Source: Sphingomonas sp.
Lineage (GTDB): Bacteria > Pseudomonadota > Alphaproteobacteria > Sphingomonadales > Sphingomonadaceae
Assembly (NCBI RefSeq): GCF_030145815.1
Contig: NZ_JAIXHL010000005.1
Coordinates: forward strand, 124,001 to 188,000
DNA length: 64,000 bases
Direction of reading: 5' to 3'
In this document: positions 60,081 through 64,000 of the stretch, one piece after another
Numbering within the stretch: position 1 is the stretch's first letter
How the letters are laid out: the number at the start of each line of letters is the position of its first letter
Notes under the pieces: model-generated
Database searches by the model: none
What the model saw: the letters and a program-made list of their open reading frames with translations, nothing else
Told to the model about the DNA's origin: nothing
Position numbers and translations under genes: made by a program

Positions 60081-60209
60081 AATCCTCCCCGGAACGGGGA
60101 GGTGGCAGCGCGTCGCGCTGACGGAGGGGGGCCAAGGCACCGGATTCGATTGCCTCGGGCCCCCTCCACCATGCTGCGCATGGTCCCCCTCCCCGTGCCG
60201 GGGAGGATT
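60081..60209. repeat. Large CCTCCCCGGAACGGGG palindromic repeat, second copy
   Basis: AATCCTCCCCGGAACGGGGA and its inverse CCCCGTGCCGGGGAGGATT enclose CGATTGCCTCGGGCCCCC and smaller hairpins. It matches the element at 1358-1489. It is between the convergent msrA and tsaC-type genes. Confidence 0.88.
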
Positions 60210-60215
60210 GAGAGC

Positions 60216-61154
60216 CTAGCGCGTTGCCGCCCGCTTCAGCCGGTCGTTGATGGCGAGGCCGATGCCGTCCGCCGGCACCGGTGCCACGGCAATCGCCGGC
60301 CGGTCGCTCGCATCCGCGCGGTGGAGGGCGTCGAACAGGCGCGCGGCGGCTTGTGTGAGGTCGCCGGTCGCGGACAATGTGTCGTCCCCGGTGACAGCGC
60401 CGAAGCCGATCAGCCACTCACCGTCCTGCGCCTCGGTCGCGTTCAGCCGCAATGGCTTGCACGGGGCGTAATGGCTGGCGAGCTGGCCCGGCGCTTCGAT
60501 CGTGTCCCCTTCCCCACCCAGCCAGCGCCCGATCTCCCGCTCGATCTCCGCCGCCGATACGGGACCAGGGCGCAGCAGGCGCGGTTGCGGACCGACCGCG
60601 ACGATGGTCGATTCGATCCCGCCGCTGGTTGCCCCATCGTCGATGATCAGCGGGATGCGGCCTGCGAGCGACGCCGCGACATGGGCGGCGCGGGTCGGGC
60701 TGATGCTTCCGCTGGCATTGGCGGACGGCGCAGCGAGCGGCTTTCCGGTCGCCGCCAACAAAGCCTGCATCGCGCGATGCTGTGGCACCCGGATCGCGAC
60801 GGTGGACAGCCCGGCGGTCACCAGACCCGCAATCGGCGCATCGGGGCGCAACGGCAGCACCAGAGTCAGCGGACCCGGCCAGAAGGCATCGGCAAGCGCG
60901 CGCGCGTCGCGGTCGAACATCGCGATCGCTTCGGCCGCGCGGCGGTCGGCGACATGGACGATCAGCGGGTTGAAACTCGGCCGCCCCTTGGCCGCATAGA
61001 TGCCCGCCACTGCTTCGGCATTGGTGGCGTCGGCGGCGAGGCCATAGACCGTCTCGGTCGGAGTCGCGACGCATCCGCCCGCTGCAATGATCGCGGCGGC
61101 ATCGGCAATGGCCGCCTCGCCGTAGGGTAAGATGCGGGGATTTGGCGCGGTCAT
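60216..61154 (-). CDS. L-threonylcarbamoyladenylate synthase (Sua5/YrdC type)
   Basis: This enzyme makes threonylcarbamoyl-AMP, the precursor for t6A37 in tRNAs that read ANN codons. The 312-aa protein is the long Sua5 form: a YrdC domain (about 1-200) with PTETVYGLAADATNAEAV and KGRPSFNPLIVHV, then a linker and C-terminal Sua5 domain (about 235-312). SANASGSISPTRAAHV carries substrate residues. The start is near the divergent acyl-CoA dehydrogenase gene. It could equally be called tsaC or sua5. Confidence 0.93.
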   Translation of the reverse strand: MTAPNPRILPYGEAAIADAAAIIAAGGCVATPTETVYGLAADATNAEAVAGIYAAKGRPSFNPLIVHVADRRAAEAIAMFDRDARALADAFWPGPLTLVLPLRPDAPIAGLVTAGLSTVAIRVPQHRAMQALLAATGKPLAAPSANASGSISPTRAAHVAASLAGRIPLIIDDGATSGGIESTIVAVGPQPRLLRPGPVSAAEIEREIGRWLGGEGDTIEAPGQLASHYAPCKPLRLNATEAQDGEWLIGFGAVTGDDTLSATGDLTQAAARLFDALHRADASDRPAIAVAPVPADGIGLAINDRLKRAATR

Positions 61155-61202
61155 TTGCCATCGCTATAGCGCGGGCAAAAGCGCCGCAAGAGAGAGGACG
61201 AC

Positions 61203-62894
61203 ATGAGCTTCACCCCCGCCATCGCCGAACAGCGTTTCGTGCTGGAGCATGTCGCGCAGATTGCCGATCTGGGCGTCGAATCCGACATTCTCGATGCGGT
61301 GCTGGAGGGCGCGGGTGCGTTCGCCGCGGGCGAATGGGCACCGCTCGACCGCGCAGGCGATACCGTCGGCGCGCAATGGAGCCCCGAAGGCGTGACCATG
61401 CCCGAGGGCTATCGCGCGGCGTATCAGGCCTATGTCGAGGGCGGCTGGGGCACGATCGGATCGCCGGAAGCGTTTGGCGGACAGGGCCTGCCCTTCGCGC
61501 TGTCGACCGCGGTGCTGGAGACGCTGGGCAGCGCGAATATGGGCTTTACGCTCTGCCCGACGCTGACCGTCGGCGCGATCGAGTCGCTGATGCATCACGG
61601 CACGACCGAGCAGCAGGCAGCGTATCTGCCCAAGCTGGCGACCGGCGAATGGACCGGCACGATGAACCTGACCGAGCCGCAGGCCGGATCGGACGTCGGC
61701 GCGCTCAAGACCAAGGCCGAGCCGCGTGCGGACGGCAAATGGTCGATCAGCGGGACGAAGATCTATATCAGCTTTGGCGACCATGATCTGGCCGACAATA
61801 TTGTCCATCTGGTGCTGGCGCGCACGCCGGGGGCACCGGCGGGGACCAAGGGTATTTCGCTGTTCCTGGTGCCGAAATATCGGCTCAACGCCGATGGCAC
61901 GCCGGGCGACTTCAACGATGTCCGCGTGGTGTCGATCGAGCACAAGATGGGCCTGCACGCCTCCCCCACCTGTGTTCTGTCGTTCGGCGACAATGGCGAC
62001 TGCATCGGCGAGCTGATCGGCCCGGAAATGGGCGGCATGCGCGCGATGTTCACGATGATGAACAATGCGCGGCTCAATGTCGGGCTTCAGGGCGTGCAGG
62101 TCGCCGAGCGCGCGACCCAGCGCGCCGTCGCCTATGCCCGCGACCGCGTGCAGGGCGTGCGTGAAGGCAAGCCCGCCACCATCGTCGAATTCCCCGATGT
62201 CCGCCGCATGTTGATGCGAATGAAGGCGCAGACGATGGCCGCGCGCGCCTTGGTCTATCTGGCGGCGGCGCAGGTCGACCGCGCGAATGCCGGCGACGCA
62301 GCGGCGCGCGCGCTGCTCGACCTGCTCACCCCGCTCGCCAAGGCACATGGCACCGATATCGGGTGCGAAGTCACCAGCATCGGCATTCAGGTGCATGGCG
62401 GCATGGGCTATATCGAAGAGACCGGTGCCGCCCAGCATTTCCGCGACGCGCGCATCACCCCGATCTATGAAGGAACCAACGGCATCCAGGCAGCCGATCT
62501 GGTCGGGCGCAAGCTCAACATGGATGGCGGCGCGACGCTGACGACGCTGCTCGCGCGGATGAAGGCCGACGCGCAGGATGCCGGGCTGATCGCGCTGATC
62601 GACGCCTGCGCTGAAGTGACGCAGCATATGCTTGCGAGCGAGATGGATGACCGGCTGGCGGGCAGCTACCCGTTCCTCACCATGGTCGCCACCGCCGTGT
62701 GCGGCTGGCTGATGGAAGCGCAGGGCCGGATCGCGGCGGGGGCAGAAGGCGACCCGGCGTTCCTGGCCATGAAGGCAGCGGCGGCGCGCTTCTATGTCAC
62801 GCAGATCGTGCCCGAGGCGATGGGGTTGAAGGCGGCGGCCATGGCGAGCGCGGAGGTCCTGTATGTGGTTCAAGCGGACACCTTCGCCGCCTAG
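61203..62894 (+). CDS. Acyl-CoA dehydrogenase (DmdC/C-terminal-domain type)
   Basis: The 563-aa FAD enzyme is longer than classical acyl-CoA dehydrogenases. It has N-terminal (about 40-155), middle (MNLTEPQAGSDVGALKTKAE, about 155-275) and C-terminal helical domains, then an extra C-terminal domain as in DmdC-like 3-methylmercaptopropionyl-CoA dehydrogenases. GGMGYIEETGAAQHFRDARI and PIYEGTNGIQA contain the expected catalytic Glu. The precise substrate is not assignable; fatty or branched acyl-CoA oxidation is likely. AGAGAGGACGAC precedes the ATG. Its last 32 bases overlap the SMI1/KNR4 gene. Confidence 0.93.
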   Translation: MSFTPAIAEQRFVLEHVAQIADLGVESDILDAVLEGAGAFAAGEWAPLDRAGDTVGAQWSPEGVTMPEGYRAAYQAYVEGGWGTIGSPEAFGGQGLPFALSTAVLETLGSANMGFTLCPTLTVGAIESLMHHGTTEQQAAYLPKLATGEWTGTMNLTEPQAGSDVGALKTKAEPRADGKWSISGTKIYISFGDHDLADNIVHLVLARTPGAPAGTKGISLFLVPKYRLNADGTPGDFNDVRVVSIEHKMGLHASPTCVLSFGDNGDCIGELIGPEMGGMRAMFTMMNNARLNVGLQGVQVAERATQRAVAYARDRVQGVREGKPATIVEFPDVRRMLMRMKAQTMAARALVYLAAAQVDRANAGDAAARALLDLLTPLAKAHGTDIGCEVTSIGIQVHGGMGYIEETGAAQHFRDARITPIYEGTNGIQAADLVGRKLNMDGGATLTTLLARMKADAQDAGLIALIDACAEVTQHMLASEMDDRLAGSYPFLTMVATAVCGWLMEAQGRIAAGAEGDPAFLAMKAAAARFYVTQIVPEAMGLKAAAMASAEVLYVVQADTFAA

Positions 62895-63336
62895 CCCGGC
62901 GTTCGCGATCGGTGCCGCGCCGCTGGAGCGGTTGCGGCGCTGGTTCGAGCAGGAGGATATATCGGTCGCACCCGCAACGGCTGCGCAGTTGGCCGAACTG
63001 GAGCGCCGCTGCGCCGTCACCCTGCCGGACTCGTTCCGCATGTATCTCAGTACGCTCGCCCCCGCCGAGGAGAACTGGGACGCGGAGATGGGCAATTGGT
63101 GGCCGATCGAACGGATCCGGACCGTGCCTCAGGAGATTGACTGGGGCGAGCCTGTACACGCCCAATATCTGGTATTCGCCGATTATAGCATCTGGTGCTG
63201 GGCCTGGGCGATCGCATGCACCGAGGATGCGAATCGCGGCCGCATCATCGTCGTGGGCGCGGGGGAGAAGTTTGTCGCCGACAGCTTTGATGAATTCGTC
63301 GACAAATATCTGACCGATAATATCTCGGTCTGCTGA
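62863..63336 (+). CDS. SMI1/KNR4-family protein
   Basis: The 157-aa soluble protein has the SMI1/KNR4 (SUKH) fold: LERLRRWFEQEDISVAP, AELERRCAVTLPDSFRMYLS and FADYSIWCWAWAIACTED. In bacteria this superfamily is dominated by immunity proteins against contact-dependent and other toxins, but no toxin gene is nearby. The ATG at 62863 overlaps the acyl-CoA dehydrogenase end by 32 bases in another frame, so the gene has become attached to an unrelated operon. It is the third orphan immunity-like gene in the window. Confidence 0.88.
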   Translation: MWFKRTPSPPSPAFAIGAAPLERLRRWFEQEDISVAPATAAQLAELERRCAVTLPDSFRMYLSTLAPAEENWDAEMGNWWPIERIRTVPQEIDWGEPVHAQYLVFADYSIWCWAWAIACTEDANRGRIIVVGAGEKFVADSFDEFVDKYLTDNISVC

Positions 63337-63347
63337 ACCACCAGACG

Positions 63348-64000
63348 TCAGGTCGATACTGAGACCTTTGCCGCCTGACCGCGCAGATGCGCGATCGTCC
63401 GCGCTTCAAATGCCGCGGGGTCGCTGCGTGCGCTGGCAAGGGCGGCGGCATCGAGTTCAAGCGCGACGCATCCCTCGGTTAGCAGCGCGCCCGCGTGACA
63501 TGCGCTGCTGAGCGTCGCGAGGTCGTGGAGTGCAGTGACCAAGGTCAAGCCATCGGCCACCCGCGCCGCAAGGGCGTGGCGCAGGTCATAGGCTGCGACC
63601 GGATCGAGCCAGTTGAACGGCTCGTCGAGGATCACAATGCCTTGCCCGGCGGCGAAGGCACAGGCGATGGCGATGCGCTGCCGCTGACCGGCAGAACAGG
63701 CGCCGATGCGGCGGTCGAGCAGCGGGGCGAGCGCCAGCGCAGCAGCGATGTCGCCGATGGCGGATAGCGCGCGGTCCGAATCGTCTGCGACGATCCCCAG
63801 CACCGCGCGGCCCGTCAGGGCACCCGGAAGCATCGCGGCATCGGGGGCGTAGCCGATGGCCGCTGCCCGGCGCGCCCGGTCGGCGGTGCAGTCCGCGCCG
63901 TCGATCCGCACGACGCCGCCCTGCACCGGCAACCGCCCCGCGACCGCGCGCAAATAGCTGGTCTTGCCCGATCCATTGGCGCCGATCAGCCCGAACCAAC
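63348..64000 (-). CDS. ABC transporter ATP-binding protein (5' end cut by window edge)
   Basis: The reverse frame is open from the right edge, so the N-terminus is missing. FGLIGANGSGKTSYLRAVAG is the Walker A loop. CSAGQRQRIAIACAF is the signature region (the LSGGQ motif appears as CSAGQ), followed by VILDEPFNWLDPVA as Walker B, and the switch His in LVTALHDLATLS. The late D-loop and C-terminal part are complete. It is probably the ATPase of a small ABC-2-type or export system; the permease must be further right. The substrate is unknown. Confidence 0.88.
   Translation of the reverse strand, partial: WFGLIGANGSGKTSYLRAVAGRLPVQGGVVRIDGADCTADRARRAAAIGYAPDAAMLPGALTGRAVLGIVADDSDRALSAIGDIAAALALAPLLDRRIGACSAGQRQRIAIACAFAAGQGIVILDEPFNWLDPVAAYDLRHALAARVADGLTLVTALHDLATLSSACHAGALLTEGCVALELDAAALASARSDPAAFEARTIAHLRGQAAKVSVST

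Overview
The window is GC-rich chromosomal DNA from an alphaproteobacterium of the Sphingomonadaceae (Sphingomonas or a close relative). Three things suggest this: the gene content (Tol-Pal cluster led by ybgC, class I PHA synthase with a phasin, short-form HisG, CC_3452-like and DUF3297-like small proteins, TonB receptor with a DUF6607-like partner); heavy use of GTG/TTG starts and 4-bp stop/start overlaps; and several families of intergenic palindromes of the kind scattered through sphingomonad genomes. No rRNA, tRNA, CRISPR array, insertion sequence or prophage was seen. It reads as ordinary core chromosome with a few small accessory inserts. No gene-free stretch exceeds about 300 bases.

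Layout, 1-24 kb: a dienelactone hydrolase cut by the window edge, gpmA, an OsmC-family peroxidase, a LytS/LytR-type two-component pair, a PEP mutase/isocitrate lyase-like enzyme, small unknown proteins, an EVE-domain protein, then ybgC-tolQ-tolR-tolA-tolB-pal. Next comes a compact operon of an SPFH membrane protein, an Arc-like regulator, a 30-residue membrane peptide and a zinc-ribbon protein. A reverse-strand block holds an S1/P1 nuclease, an isoaspartyl peptidase and two tandem OpgC-like acyltransferases. Then follow a DUF3089 protein lacking its nucleophile, ispG, a VapBC-type module, a DMT exporter/GNAT/TfoX string, and a divergent AraC regulator/SDR pair.

Layout, 24-48 kb: inorganic pyrophosphatase, an M61 peptidase, an isoprenylcysteine/phospholipid methyltransferase-like membrane protein, a DUF2332-like protein, hisG-hisD, nusB, a 5'-nucleotidase lipoprotein, murA, a Crp/Fnr regulator, clpS, phasin and PHA synthase, an alanine/LL-DAP-type aminotransferase, an outer-membrane barrel, a hotdog thioesterase, a MASE1-PAS-GGDEF diguanylate cyclase, an HxlR regulator divergent from a CC_3452-like secreted protein, and the Rel/SpoT (p)ppGpp enzyme.

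Layout, 48-64 kb: a DUF6607-like protein and a TonB-dependent haem/haemoglobin-type receptor behind a Fur-like box; then a cell-envelope glycosylation neighbourhood (GtrB-like GT2, PBP4-type DacB, TPR protein, SAM methyltransferase, GtrA-like flippase, a large GT-C-like membrane protein), MarC, galE, msrA, the threonylcarbamoyl-AMP synthase, a DmdC-like acyl-CoA dehydrogenase, an SMI1/KNR4 protein and an ABC ATPase cut by the right edge. The most interesting leads are the SPFH/Arc/peptide/zinc-ribbon operon, the three-part Gtr-like glycosylation set, the nucleophile-less DUF3089 protein, three orphan immunity-like genes, and a well-formed phaP promoter flanked by TGC/GCA palindromes.
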